From Flavobacterium muglaense (GTDB lineage: Bacteria > Bacteroidota > Bacteroidia > Flavobacteriales > Flavobacteriaceae): a DNA stretch of 34,221 nt. Of this stretch, positions 16,149 through 24,759 are shown piece by piece. The DNA is taken from contig NZ_JACRUK010000042.1 of NCBI RefSeq assembly GCF_014305155.1, positions 1 to 34,221 on the forward strand, written 5' to 3'. A program made the position numbers and the translations under genes. How positions within the stretch are numbered: position 1 is the first letter of the stretch; each line of letters starts with the position of its first letter. Below the pieces are notes generated by a model. The model had not been told where the DNA came from. It saw nothing but the letters and a program-made list of their open reading frames with translations, and did not search any database.

Positions 16149-17750
16149 TTATTTTGCACAGAATTTAGAATAATCATCAAACATCTTGATGTATGTTTCT
16201 TTATTTTCAAAATCGTAACTTCCTTTATCAATGCTTTCAATCATTTGAGGGCAATCAGAAAAATATTCTTTTAAAGCTTTTTTTCTTCCAAACAATGTTG
16301 GTGGGCTAAAAAATTCGTCCTCAGCTGGTTTTTTCAAAGTATAATCATCTTGTGGGAAAAATTCATGATATAAAGATACTTTAGATCCTTTTTTAACTTC
16401 TTCAAATAATGAATATCTTTTTGTATTCACATCAGAAGTTATACCAACTCCTTTACCTGTTTTTCCAACGATATACAACCTGCCTTCGTTGTCTTTGATG
16501 TTAACAACCTTCTTTAAGTTTGTTCTCTCCGGTTTCTTTGCTCCTTCTACAAAGATTCTAACACTACTCTTTTCTGATCCAATTCCGTCCATCATCGATC
16601 TAAATCCAGAAACTGTTTGTTGTGTTCTTAAGTCAATTAACTCTGGGTAATCACTCAAAATCCTCACCTTACCTTTAAAGATTTTAGAATCTGTATCTAG
16701 AACTTCACCTTCAAACTCAGCATATCTAAAAGCAGTTGCTGCTTTCTTGTAAGAAGCTAAAACTGGCTCTTTTTGAATCGCTTCTATCGTTAATGCTTTT
16801 TCAGTTACTTTTTTGTACTTATCAATATCAGTAATCAAACCACTTAAAAACGGCTGATGAAATCTAATACCTAAGAAGCTTTTTTCATTTTCTTTTACTC
16901 CGTTTAAATAATTTGAAGCTTCGTCTACTTGTCCTAAAAGAATATTTGTAGATGCTAAATTGTAATTAGCGCTAAATCTTACTTTTTTCTGTAAATCTTC
17001 ATCATTTTTGTCTTCGAAATTCAAAAATTCTTTCCAATATTTTTGAGCTTCTCCAAACAACTCGCCCCAATTTTCTCTATCTACGTCTACTAAAGTTGGT
17101 AAAACCTGAACGGATTGATTGAATTCTTCTGGATTAAAATCTGACTTAGATTTTTTCTTTTTCTCAATATTAAAATACTGTAATCCATCAATTTTAGGGC
17201 CATATAAGTAAAAGCCTTCAAACTCTTGAATCATGTCATAAAAGTTTTTGTTTAATATTTTATATACCAATCCTTCATATGTATCCGTTGGGTTAATAAC
17301 ATACATACTTACTTTAGGCGTTGTATACCTTTTATAAATGGTCTTGCCATCTTTATCTTGAATTTCTAAATTTGACTCCAATCCAATGTAATATGCTGGT
17401 GCTTTTTGATAGTACGTTTCTACGTAGTCCTCGTCATTCACTAATTCATAACGAGTTAATGTATATTTAATTTTAAACTCGCCGTTGTCTTGTTTTTTTA
17501 AACCTGAAATCGCAAAGTTTTTAGTAATCTTCTCTAATGAAAAGGGAGCACTTTTATTATTCATGCTTTTTTCTAAACCAGGAGCAAGATCTAGTACTAT
17601 TTGGTATGTTTTGTATTTGCCATATTGAGCATCCACTGGAGGAACTGGCCCTCTTAAATTTAATTTATTATCTGCATCAGATTGAGCAAAACCAGCATGA
17701 CTCATGCTCGCTACCAACAACAGAATAATTGTTTTTGTAATTTTTTTCAT
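16149..17750 (-). CDS. Secreted protein of unknown function with TPR-like segment
   Basis: This 533-residue protein has a signal peptide (MKKITKTIILLLVASMSHAGFAQ). The mature protein begins with a beta-rich half (about 30-220, including ETYYQKAPAYYIGLESNLEI) and continues with a helical segment containing a TPR-like motif, RFSANYNLASTNILLGQVDEASNYL (about 257-282). I do not recognise a named family. It lies 6 bases downstream of the 379-residue gene, which has the same plan: signal peptide, Tyr-rich beta half, then a TPR-like helix pair with R-x-S-A-x-YNLA. The two are probably paralogs acting together at the cell envelope (inference). It shares the promoter at 18924-18954 and ends at the terminator at 16094. 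Confidence 0.75.
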   Translation of the reverse strand: MKKITKTIILLLVASMSHAGFAQSDADNKLNLRGPVPPVDAQYGKYKTYQIVLDLAPGLEKSMNNKSAPFSLEKITKNFAISGLKKQDNGEFKIKYTLTRYELVNDEDYVETYYQKAPAYYIGLESNLEIQDKDGKTIYKRYTTPKVSMYVINPTDTYEGLVYKILNKNFYDMIQEFEGFYLYGPKIDGLQYFNIEKKKKSKSDFNPEEFNQSVQVLPTLVDVDRENWGELFGEAQKYWKEFLNFEDKNDEDLQKKVRFSANYNLASTNILLGQVDEASNYLNGVKENEKSFLGIRFHQPFLSGLITDIDKYKKVTEKALTIEAIQKEPVLASYKKAATAFRYAEFEGEVLDTDSKIFKGKVRILSDYPELIDLRTQQTVSGFRSMMDGIGSEKSSVRIFVEGAKKPERTNLKKVVNIKDNEGRLYIVGKTGKGVGITSDVNTKRYSLFEEVKKGSKVSLYHEFFPQDDYTLKKPAEDEFFSPPTLFGRKKALKEYFSDCPQMIESIDKGSYDFENKETYIKMFDDYSKFCAK

Positions 17751-17756
17751 TTTTGT

Positions 17757-18896
17757 TTATTTTAAGGCTGGGTTATGTCTTGTATTTGTTTTTGCTAATT
17801 TAAAACTTTCGATTACGCTTTTGGCTTGTTCAATAAGACCTTTACCATCACTTTTATCATAATCATTTGCAATAAGCTTTTCTGACTCAGCTATCGATTT
17901 CTCTGGTTCATCTAACATTAAGTAAATCACTGCTAAATTGTAATAAGCAGAATATCTCATTTTGCGAGCAGGCTTAGAATCTTCTGTATACTTCGTTTTT
18001 AATGAATCAAAATACTCAATTAAGGGCTGCATATTTGCTTTCAAATCTGTGATTGGCTCAGTTGCTTTCATTGTAGCAAACAAGGCTTTAACAGCTTGAA
18101 TTGCTTCGATTTGAGTTTGCCCCTCTTCACTTTTAGCATCCAAAATCCATAAAATTGGAGTGTCATTTCTTACTCTAAAACCATAAACAGAGTTGATTTT
18201 ATAAGACAGACTATTTAAGGAGTTATCTGCAAAATCTCTCAAAGTTTTATCGCGAATAGAAGATTTATTCAAGATATACTCTTTCATTGGCGATATATTA
18301 TCCGAATACTCTTTTGATTTGTATTCTAATTCACCATTAAAACTTAATCTAAAACCATCATTCTCTGTAGCAGTAGTATCTTTTTTTACAACTGCATTCT
18401 TCAAGAAACGATTTGACGCTACAGAAGCCTGCTTTGCTTTTTCTGCCTCAATCTGTTGCTCAGTTAATGGCGTTGGTGTTATTGGGCCTTTAACCGTTGC
18501 ATATCCTCTAGTTGTATATTTTGAAACTATATAATAATATTCTACTCGACTAATTAATTTACCATCTTTATCTTTTTTCTCTTCAACTCTCGTTTGAGGA
18601 GTTACGCTTTTTTCAACAAAATCTTCTAGATTAAGTTCAATAGAAACAGTTGGATTTTCTTCAACTTTTTTCCAGCCCTCAATGTAAATTTTATCATTTA
18701 CTGCTGTTGGATTTGCATAAGACTGCAATGCTCCACCTAACTTTACATTAGACGCAAATGTTCTTTTATCTAGATCAACGTGCTCTCTAGGTAGTATTTG
18801 ATAACTGGTGTTAAAGTAAAATCGATCCAAATCTACTTTTTGAGCTTTGGCTCCAAAAAATGATAGGAATACTAAAAATAGTAATGGTTTTTTCAT
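17757..18896 (-). CDS. Secreted protein of unknown function with TPR-like segment, possible paralog of its downstream neighbour
   Basis: This protein of about 379 residues has a signal peptide, MKKPLLFLVFLSFFGAKAQ. The first half is predicted beta-rich with a Tyr-rich strand (RVEYYYIVSKYTTRGYATV). The C-terminal third is helical and includes RYSAYYNLAVIYLMLDEPEKS, a good TPR-like repeat, similar in position and sequence to the neighbour at 16149-17750. It is not assigned to a family. I chose the ATG at 18896 because it starts the signal peptide; the frame extends ten residues upstream from 18926 across the -7 box, so that start is excluded. It is the first gene of a two-gene operon. Confidence 0.75.
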   Translation of the reverse strand: MKKPLLFLVFLSFFGAKAQKVDLDRFYFNTSYQILPREHVDLDKRTFASNVKLGGALQSYANPTAVNDKIYIEGWKKVEENPTVSIELNLEDFVEKSVTPQTRVEEKKDKDGKLISRVEYYYIVSKYTTRGYATVKGPITPTPLTEQQIEAEKAKQASVASNRFLKNAVVKKDTTATENDGFRLSFNGELEYKSKEYSDNISPMKEYILNKSSIRDKTLRDFADNSLNSLSYKINSVYGFRVRNDTPILWILDAKSEEGQTQIEAIQAVKALFATMKATEPITDLKANMQPLIEYFDSLKTKYTEDSKPARKMRYSAYYNLAVIYLMLDEPEKSIAESEKLIANDYDKSDGKGLIEQAKSVIESFKLAKTNTRHNPALK

Positions 18897-18923
18897 AGGT
18901 TTTTTCTTTGTCGAATTTGAAAG

Positions 18924-18954
18924 CAAACATATTGCTAATTAATTCCAAAAACAA
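18924..18954 (-). promoter_or_regulatory. Promoter of the two-gene secreted-protein operon
   Basis: The minus strand shows TTG (18954-18952), 20 bases, then TATGTTTG (18931-18924), a full match to the Bacteroidetes consensus. It sits 27 bases upstream of the ATG at 18896 and fixes that start. Confidence 0.75.
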
Positions 18955-19156
18955 ACCTTTTTTCAGCTTAAAACCATCATTTAAACACAATTTTTAACTA
19001 TTATGAATCTATTTAGCCGTGTTTTATTCGAAAACCACAATACCGCTTTGTCGTTAACTTACACATACTTAGAAAAAAAATGTACATTATGATCTCAAAA
19101 AATCACTTGTCATTACTGTTAGCTGTAAATGATAATTCTCAAAAAACAGGTCTAGT

Positions 19157-20014
19157 TTACAAAATCTCATCACATTCATACACATCCTTCAATCGCACTC
19201 CTTTTTCTGTGTGTTGCACCGTTATGATTTGGTTGTGTGCATCGTGCTCTAAAAACAAATAGTGATTGTTATCAGCAGCGGCATTTAAAAATTTTGTTTT
19301 CTCAGGCATTGTCAATAATGGTCTTGTATCGTAACCCATTACATAAGGAACTGGAATATGTCCGGCTGTAGCCAATAAATCAGCACAAAAAACTATGGTT
19401 TTATCTTTATATTGAATGTGCGGAATCATTTGTTTCTCGGTATGGCCATCGGCAAAGAAAATTCCAAAACCCAACTCTGACCGTTCCAGAAAGTCACCAT
19501 CTGGACGTTTGATAAAATTGAGTTGTCCACTTTCTTGCATGGGTAAAATATTCTCTGATAAAAAAGAAGCTTTTTCTCTTGGGTTGGGCTTTGTTGCCCA
19601 TTCCCAATGACTTTCATTCGACCAGAATTTAGCGTTTTTAAAAGCGGGTTCGTATCCTGTTTTATCACTGTTCCACTGCACGCATCCACCACAATGATCA
19701 AAATGCAAATGGGTCATAAAAACATCGGTTACATCATCTCGGTGAAAACCATATTTGGCCAATGATGCATCCATAGAATGAGAACCCCATAGGGAGTAAT
19801 ATCCAAAAAACTTTTCGGACTGCTTGTCTCCCATTCCGGTATCAATCAATGTGAGTCGGTTGCCGTCTTCAATTAGTAAGCATCGTGCAGCAATATCAAT
19901 TAAATTATTGGCATCGGCTGGATTGGTTCTATTCCAAATCGTTTTTGGTACCACACCAAACATCGCTCCTCCATCTAATTTAAAGTTTCCGGTTTCTATG
20001 GGATATAATTTCAT
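19157..20014 (-). CDS. Metallo-beta-lactamase-fold hydrolase
   Basis: This protein of about 285 residues carries the dinuclear metal motif THLHFDHCGG (H102, H104, D106, H107), an earlier LTLIDTGMG strand-turn, and later metal-binding positions in FADGHTEKQ, FCADLLAT and LEHDAH. There is no signal peptide. The overall pattern is that of lactonase or general MBL-fold hydrolases (quorum-quenching lactonases share it), but the substrate is not determinable here. I prefer the ATG at 20014 (MKLYPIETGNF) over 20035. The gene appears to be transcribed alone: 142 bases to the next gene with a terminator between, and about 260 bases of noncoding DNA after its stop. Confidence 0.88.
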   Translation of the reverse strand: MKLYPIETGNFKLDGGAMFGVVPKTIWNRTNPADANNLIDIAARCLLIEDGNRLTLIDTGMGDKQSEKFFGYYSLWGSHSMDASLAKYGFHRDDVTDVFMTHLHFDHCGGCVQWNSDKTGYEPAFKNAKFWSNESHWEWATKPNPREKASFLSENILPMQESGQLNFIKRPDGDFLERSELGFGIFFADGHTEKQMIPHIQYKDKTIVFCADLLATAGHIPVPYVMGYDTRPLLTMPEKTKFLNAAADNNHYLFLEHDAHNQIITVQHTEKGVRLKDVYECDEIL

Positions 20015-20042
20015 TGTTTTGTTTTTTAGATACATTAATAGT

Positions 20043-20050
20043 CAAATATA
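20043..20050 (-). promoter_or_regulatory. Possible -7 element of the MBL-fold hydrolase gene
   Basis: The minus strand reads TATATTTG (20050-20043), matching TAnnTTTG, 28 bases before the ATG at 20014. No TTG is seen at the expected -33 distance. Confidence 0.4.
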
Positions 20051-20095
20051 ACAGATTCTGATGGATTGACCTTTATTTTACCTTTTAATATCCCT

Positions 20096-20142
20096 CAAAA
20101 AAAAAGTCGCAATAACTAGCTTTTAAACTAATAATTGCGACT
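20096..20142 (-). terminator. Terminator after the DUF898-M48 operon
   Basis: On the plus strand AGTCGCAAT (20105-20113) is complementary to ATTGCGACT (20134-20142). The minus-strand transcript reads through the stem into a T-run (A-run 20096-20105). It lies about 20 bases past the stop at 20164. Confidence 0.8.
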
Positions 20143-20163
20143 GAAGTACTTTGCAAAAGCCTA

Positions 20164-21234
20164 TTATTCTTTCAGTTCTTGAAATAGTGTTTTCAGTTTT
20201 ACATTTTCTTGAATTTTATGTTTTTTTCCCTTGTTGAGCATATTGATATATTTGATTCGTTCTTCTGTCATGGGATGCGAACTTAAAAATTGAGGGATAG
20301 TCATCTTTCCATTAGATTGTAACCTTTTAAAAAGATTTGACATACCATTTGGATCCACGTTGTTCTTGGTTACGATTTCCAAGCCTTTCAAGTCAGCCTC
20401 TTCTTCAAACTTTCGAGAGAAAGAAAGTGACTGCAAGCTATTCACATTGTCGCCAATGACCGCCATCACACCATTAGTATCTCCTAAAATAGCCGATATA
20501 AAAATATAACCAGATAAATTTCGACATAACATTTTCATGGCATGCCTACTATTAACATGTGCTGATTCGTGACCCAAAAGCGCTACCAGTTCATCATAAT
20601 CCTCCATTTTGTTTACAATGCCTGAATAAACAACTATTGTTCCATCGGGCAATGCAAAGGCATTAACAACATCTTCATTTACATAGATAAAATGCAATGG
20701 TTTGGTGTTGTTAAGCTGCAACTCATTTGCGAAAGCGTTAAGTGATTTTGTTTTAGCCGAATCTACCTCTGAAAAAAGCAAACTCTGCTCTACAAAGCTA
20801 CTGCCTAATGTGTTATCATAACTTTCAGGAATAATTACTACTGCCTTTTCTCCAAACCAAGGAATTACATAGACATAGGTCAACCCAATTAAGGTAAAGA
20901 TCAGCAACGCTAACAGCACATGCGTCTTAAATCCAGAGTTAATCAACTTTTCATACCAGTTTTCGTGACCATTCTCTTTTCTAAAAACCTTGATCTTATT
21001 AATGAAATCCGTATCTGAAATTTTTATAATTTGTACTGCATCAGTACCTTGGTATTGCAATTGCAAACCAGTATCAAGAGTTTCAAAAACAATATCTTTA
21101 ATGTGCCATTCATTTTTAGCATCCTTGGTCGTTTGAAAAGAAAGGGCATGCTTGTATTTGTCCAGAAAAACAATAATGTTTTGTGGAACAGATGATTTTC
21201 CATCGTATAAAATCGCTTCAGCCTGTAGCATCAT
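20164..21234 (-). CDS. M48 family zinc metallopeptidase, membrane-anchored
   Basis: This 356-residue protein has a soluble N-terminal part (1-100), one transmembrane helix (about 104-125, KTHVLLALLIFTLIGLTYVY), then the peptidase domain. The zinc site is HESAH (H222, E223, H226), with the third ligand in RKFEEEADLKG (about E278), both typical of M48 (Ste24/HtpX/BepA-like) enzymes. The motifs NAFALPDGTIVVYSG and SSHPMTEERI are also family hallmarks. There is no cleavable signal, so the catalytic domain probably faces the periplasm. The gene starts 3 bases after the DUF898 gene stop; such DUF898-M48 neighbours recur in other bacteria as far as I know, suggesting joint function. Starts at 21234 and 21231 are both ATG. 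Confidence 0.92.
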   Translation of the reverse strand: MMLQAEAILYDGKSSVPQNIIVFLDKYKHALSFQTTKDAKNEWHIKDIVFETLDTGLQLQYQGTDAVQIIKISDTDFINKIKVFRKENGHENWYEKLINSGFKTHVLLALLIFTLIGLTYVYVIPWFGEKAVVIIPESYDNTLGSSFVEQSLLFSEVDSAKTKSLNAFANELQLNNTKPLHFIYVNEDVVNAFALPDGTIVVYSGIVNKMEDYDELVALLGHESAHVNSRHAMKMLCRNLSGYIFISAILGDTNGVMAVIGDNVNSLQSLSFSRKFEEEADLKGLEIVTKNNVDPNGMSNLFKRLQSNGKMTIPQFLSSHPMTEERIKYINMLNKGKKHKIQENVKLKTLFQELKE

Positions 21235-21237
21235 ATT

Positions 21238-22197
21238 TTACACTATAAAGTCAATATCTAAAAAATCGCTAACATCATCACCTGTAGCGTCTTTAAAATT
21301 CTCTTCGGTTTGTTGCAAACTATCTAAGTCTATGTTACCATCAACTTTTATATGATCAAAAATAAATTTCATAGTTCTTGTAACTGCCCAAGCATAACCA
21401 AAACCTAGAGTAAAGATTATCAAAAGTAAATTAGTCAAAATCAAACCTGCAAAATCACCTCCAGTAGCCGTTGAAGTAAGTTCAACGCTTTTACCCTCTT
21501 TATGTAATGATAAGTTATTTACAAAATATTCAAATATATCTTTTTGCCACCAAAAACTATAAATTCCCAAAGTAACGAGTGTCAAAAGATATCCTTTTAA
21601 ATTCATCATAAAATAATCACCACCATCACCATCATACTCAAACTCAGCATCACCAAAACGAATGTTACTAAACACATATTTACGCATATTGATGTGAAAC
21701 CAACTTCCGTAAATCCCAAAAGTAACAATCGTTAACAAGAACCATTTAAAAAATAGTTTTACAAACTCCTGCTTGTCTCCTCTATATCCAAAACGAATTC
21801 CTCGCCATGATGTTCTAGACATTCTATAACGATAAGACCCATGTATAGCTAAAGGCAATACAGCAAATATTCCTAAATAAAAGAGTAACATCCCAACGAA
21901 TGGCAATTTTAAATATATAAAAATTCCCATAATAGCAAACAGTCCAAAAAACAAAATAATCGCTTTTATAAACCCTTTAAACATCTCGTTACCAGTTCCA
22001 TGAAAAGCAAACGGATCGTTGTTTAAAGATGTTTTTCCACAAAAAAATTGCAATGTTTTGGCTTTCGCCCAAGGATAATAGATTCCCAGAGTCACAATAG
22101 TTAAAAGCCAATTGACTATTACAATCCCGAAAAAGTCTCCTCCTTTTCCTTTAAAGTCTAAATTGTAGGTCATTTTTTTAGGTAATAAATCTTCCAT
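21238..22197 (-). CDS. DUF898 (YjgN-like) polytopic membrane protein with four internal repeats
   Basis: This 319-residue integral membrane protein resembles the DUF898/YjgN family. It holds four copies of a motif of the form LLTIVTLGIYxxW: WLLTIVTLGIYYPWAKA (first), FLLTIVTFGIYGSWFHI, YLLTLVTLGIYSFWWQK and LLLIIFTLGFGYAWAVT. Each is followed by a charged strand and, in copies one to three, a GxG or GDxF junction. The first copy is separated from the rest by an extra hydrophobic pair (about 70-115). Its function is unknown. It is the first gene of an operon with the M48 peptidase (3-base gap) and is divergent from sufA. The ATG at 22197 gives a short cytoplasmic N-terminus. Confidence 0.85.
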   Translation of the reverse strand: MEDLLPKKMTYNLDFKGKGGDFFGIVIVNWLLTIVTLGIYYPWAKAKTLQFFCGKTSLNNDPFAFHGTGNEMFKGFIKAIILFFGLFAIMGIFIYLKLPFVGMLLFYLGIFAVLPLAIHGSYRYRMSRTSWRGIRFGYRGDKQEFVKLFFKWFLLTIVTFGIYGSWFHINMRKYVFSNIRFGDAEFEYDGDGGDYFMMNLKGYLLTLVTLGIYSFWWQKDIFEYFVNNLSLHKEGKSVELTSTATGGDFAGLILTNLLLIIFTLGFGYAWAVTRTMKFIFDHIKVDGNIDLDSLQQTEENFKDATGDDVSDFLDIDFIV

Positions 22198-22346
22198 AAA
22201 TGGTTAAAGTTAATGTTAGTTAAAAATTTTGTAAGTTAAAAACCGTTAAATATATATCATTTAGCTTAATTTATGACAATAACTTTTTTCTATTTTATCA
22301 TTAGTTATAAAAATGTTATCAATTATGGAAAAAGGTTTTTATATAC

Positions 22347-22354
22347 TATCTTTG
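22347..22354 (+). promoter_or_regulatory. -7 promoter element of the suf cluster (sufA)
   Basis: TATCTTTG matches the Bacteroidetes -7 consensus, 29 bases before the ATG at 22384. At the -33 distance only an imperfect ATG (22325-22327) is present. I see no recognisable IscR-type operator. Confidence 0.55.
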
Positions 22355-22383
22355 TGGTTAATTTAGACAAAATCAATATAACA

Positions 22384-22713
22384 ATGATAAAGGTTTCTGA
22401 TACTGCCAAAAAGAAAATTATCGATTTGATGACCGAGGACGGTTTTGACGCGGCTACAGACTACGTAAGAGTGGGTGTAAAAAGCGGCGGATGTTCTGGC
22501 TTATCTTATGATTTGAAATTTGACAAAACCAAAAACGAAGAGGATAAGATTTTCATAGACAACGACATAACAATCGCTGTAGAAAAAAAATCCTTCCTTT
22601 ATTTAGCCGGAACAATTTTAGAATTCTCTGGAGGAATAAACGGAAAAGGTTTTGTTTTCAACAATCCTAACGCAACTAGAACTTGTGGATGCGGAGAGAG
22701 TTTCTCTTTATAG
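22384..22713 (+). CDS. sufA: HesB/IscA-type iron-sulfur carrier (SufA)
   Basis: This 109-residue A-type carrier accepts Fe-S clusters from the SufBCD scaffold and passes them to apoproteins. The three invariant cysteines are C37 (GGCSGLSY), C101 and C103 (CGCGESF). The reading frame is open back to 22273, but the -7 box at 22347 and the family N-terminus (MIKVSDTAKKKI) fix the start at 22384. It is the first gene of the suf cluster and is followed by sufB after 123 bases that include a hairpin. The symbol is by context; the sequence alone cannot separate SufA from other A-type proteins. Confidence 0.92.
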   Translation: MIKVSDTAKKKIIDLMTEDGFDAATDYVRVGVKSGGCSGLSYDLKFDKTKNEEDKIFIDNDITIAVEKKSFLYLAGTILEFSGGINGKGFVFNNPNATRTCGCGESFSL

Positions 22714-22784
22714 GTAAAAGTAAATTGTCACAAAATCAAAGGATCAAAATGACATTAGACTTAAAAACACATTACACCAATTAA

Positions 22785-22821
22785 TAAAGGTTACAGCACA
22801 ACAGCTAACTGTAAACCTTTA
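22785..22821 (+). repeat. Hairpin between sufA and sufB
   Basis: TAAAGGTTACAG (22785-22796) pairs with CTGTAAACCTTTA (22809-22821) with one bulged A and a 12-base loop. No T-run follows, so it is not a standard terminator. Its sequence is related in style, though not identical, to the TTTAAAG hairpins further down the cluster. Confidence 0.6.
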
Positions 22822-22836
22822 AATCTTTAAATAAGA

Positions 22837-24285
22837 ATGAGCAAATACACAGAAGACGACTTAAAAATCGAACTCGAAAACAAAGAATACGAGTATGGCT
22901 TTTACACCGAACTAGAATCGGACACTTTCCCTATTGGGTTAAATGAAGATATCGTTCGTGCCATTTCACTTAGAAAAGAAGAACCACAATGGATGACGGA
23001 CTGGCGTATTGAGGCCTTTCGTGCTTGGCAAGAAATGACAGAACCTGAATGGGCAAACGTACATTATGCTAAACCTGATTTTCAAGCGATCTCTTACTAT
23101 TCGGCACCAAAAGCAGTTGACCCTAATAAAACATTAGACGATGTAGATCCTGAACTTTTAGAAATGTACAAAAAGTTAGGTATCTCTGTTGATGAGCAAA
23201 AAATGATGAACAATGTAGCCATGGATATCGTAGTTGACTCGGTTTCTGTAGCGACAACATTCAAGAAAACACTAGGAGAAAAAGGAATTATATTCATGAG
23301 TATTTCTGAGGCTATTAAAGAGCATCCAGAATTAGTTCGTAAATACCTTGGAACTGTAGTACCTCAAAAAGACAATTTTTATGCTGCTTTAAATTCAGCT
23401 GTTTTCTCTGATGGATCTTTTTGTTATATCCCTAAAGGCGTACGTTGCCCAATGGAATTATCTACTTATTTCCGTATCAATCAAGCAGGAACTGGACAGT
23501 TTGAAAGAACGTTGCTCGTTGCTGATGCGGGAAGTTATGTAAGTTACCTTGAAGGATGTACAGCGCCAAGCCGTGACGAAAATCAATTACACGCTGCAGT
23601 AGTGGAATTAATTGCACTTGAAGATGCCGAAATTAAATATTCAACTGTACAAAACTGGTATCCTGGAAACAAAGAAGGTAAAGGGGGAGTTTTCAATTTT
23701 GTAACCAAAAGAGGAATTTGCGAAACCAATGCAAAAATATCTTGGACACAAGTAGAAACAGGTTCTGCTGTAACTTGGAAGTATCCATCGGTGATATTAA
23801 AAGGAGACAATTCAGTAGGTGAATTTTATTCGATTGCTGTAACTAATAATTACCAACAAGCAGATACTGGGACTAAAATGATTCATTTAGGTAAAAACAC
23901 TAAATCGACCATTATCTCAAAAGGAATCTCAGCGGGTAAATCACAAAACAGCTATAGAGGTTTAGTACAAATAAGTCCGCGTGCTGACAATGCACGTAAC
24001 TTTTCACAATGTGACTCTTTATTAATGGGAAACAATTGCGGCGCGCACACTTTCCCTTACATCGAAAGTAAAAATCCATCTGCCAAAATTGAACACGAAG
24101 CAACAACAAGTAAAATTGGTGAAGACCAAGTTTTCTATTGCAATCAACGCGGAATCCCAACTGAGAAAGCAATTGCTTTAATCGTAAATGGTTTTAGCAA
24201 AGAAGTTCTAAACAAACTACCAATGGAATTTGCTGTAGAAGCTCAGAAATTATTAGAGATAAGTTTAGAAGGTTCGGTAGGTTAA
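22837..24285 (+). CDS. sufB: Fe-S cluster assembly scaffold protein SufB
   Basis: This 482-residue scaffold subunit forms the SufBC2D complex on which Fe-S clusters are built. Family landmarks include the N-terminal EYEYGFYTELESDTFPIGL, CPMELSTYFRIN, the beta-helix core, NNCGAHTFPYIE (the Cys corresponds to the essential core cysteine, C405 in E. coli) and KIEHEATTSKIGEDQ. Length is standard. Its stop is followed at once by a TTTAAAG-type hairpin and then by a four-helix-bundle gene that splits sufB from sufC, an arrangement that is not part of the canonical suf order. Confidence 0.97.
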   Translation: MSKYTEDDLKIELENKEYEYGFYTELESDTFPIGLNEDIVRAISLRKEEPQWMTDWRIEAFRAWQEMTEPEWANVHYAKPDFQAISYYSAPKAVDPNKTLDDVDPELLEMYKKLGISVDEQKMMNNVAMDIVVDSVSVATTFKKTLGEKGIIFMSISEAIKEHPELVRKYLGTVVPQKDNFYAALNSAVFSDGSFCYIPKGVRCPMELSTYFRINQAGTGQFERTLLVADAGSYVSYLEGCTAPSRDENQLHAAVVELIALEDAEIKYSTVQNWYPGNKEGKGGVFNFVTKRGICETNAKISWTQVETGSAVTWKYPSVILKGDNSVGEFYSIAVTNNYQQADTGTKMIHLGKNTKSTIISKGISAGKSQNSYRGLVQISPRADNARNFSQCDSLLMGNNCGAHTFPYIESKNPSAKIEHEATTSKIGEDQVFYCNQRGIPTEKAIALIVNGFSKEVLNKLPMEFAVEAQKLLEISLEGSVG

Positions 24286-24290
24286 AAATT

Positions 24291-24353
24291 AGTTTAAAGT
24301 TTAAGGTTTAAAGTTGAGCAACTTATGAGTAACTTTAACCGTTAAAATTTAAA
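24291..24353 (+). repeat. TTTAAAG-type heptamer hairpin after sufB
   Basis: AGTTTAA-AGTTTAA-GGTTTAA-AGTT (24291-24315) is a run of degenerate heptamers. It is followed by an inverted arm AACTTTAACC...ATTTAAAC (24331-24353). The two arms can fold imperfectly. It fills nearly the whole gap between sufB and the four-helix gene. Compare 24760, 25556 and 31391. Confidence 0.8.
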
Positions 24354-24362
24354 CAAAAATAA

Positions 24363-24752
24363 ATGGCTACAATTACACGTTTTGAAGATTTAGAAATTTG
24401 GAAAGAAGCCAGACGACTAGCCAAAGAAATTCATTTTATTGCTCTGGAAACAGATTTGAAAAATGATTTCAGGTTTAGAGATCAAATAAAAGCATCATCT
24501 GGTTCCGTAATGGATAATATTGCCGAAGGGTTTGAAAGAAATGGAAATTTAGAATTTAGACAATTTTTGTCTATCGCCAAAGGTTCCGCTGGAGAAACAA
24601 GATCGCAATTATACCGAGTGCTAGATTACAATTATATAGACGTTGTTAAGTTTGAAATTTTAAAAACTGACTTCGAAAATTTAAGTGGAAAAATAAATAA
24701 TTTTATATCATATTTAAACAAGAAAGATTTTAAAGGAACCAAGTTTCAGTAA
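24363..24752 (+). CDS. Four-helix bundle protein (23S rRNA intervening-sequence / S23 family)
   Basis: This 129-residue all-helical protein has the family signature: FEDLEIWKEARRLAKEI at the N-terminus, FRDQIKASSGSVMDNIAEGFER (about 39-60) and FLSIAKGSAGETRSQLYR (about 68-85). The family was first seen in intervening sequences of 23S rRNA genes; it forms pentameric bundles, and its relatives include Avd of diversity-generating retroelements. Its cellular role is unknown. It lies between sufB and sufC, same strand, bounded on both sides by TTTAAAG heptamer repeats. No reverse transcriptase or rRNA is nearby. The position suggests insertion of a repeat-flanked unit into the suf operon (inference). 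Confidence 0.9.
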   Translation: MATITRFEDLEIWKEARRLAKEIHFIALETDLKNDFRFRDQIKASSGSVMDNIAEGFERNGNLEFRQFLSIAKGSAGETRSQLYRVLDYNYIDVVKFEILKTDFENLSGKINNFISYLNKKDFKGTKFQ

Positions 24753-24759
24753 ACACAAG

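Noticed and set aside
22273..22383. N-terminal extension of sufA from the ATG at 22273
   Set aside because: It crosses the -7 promoter box at 22347 and adds residues absent from A-type carriers.
24363..24752. Four-helix gene as Avd of a diversity-generating retroelement, or as a 23S intervening sequence
   Set aside because: No reverse transcriptase, template/variable repeat or rRNA lies nearby; only family resemblance links it to those systems.
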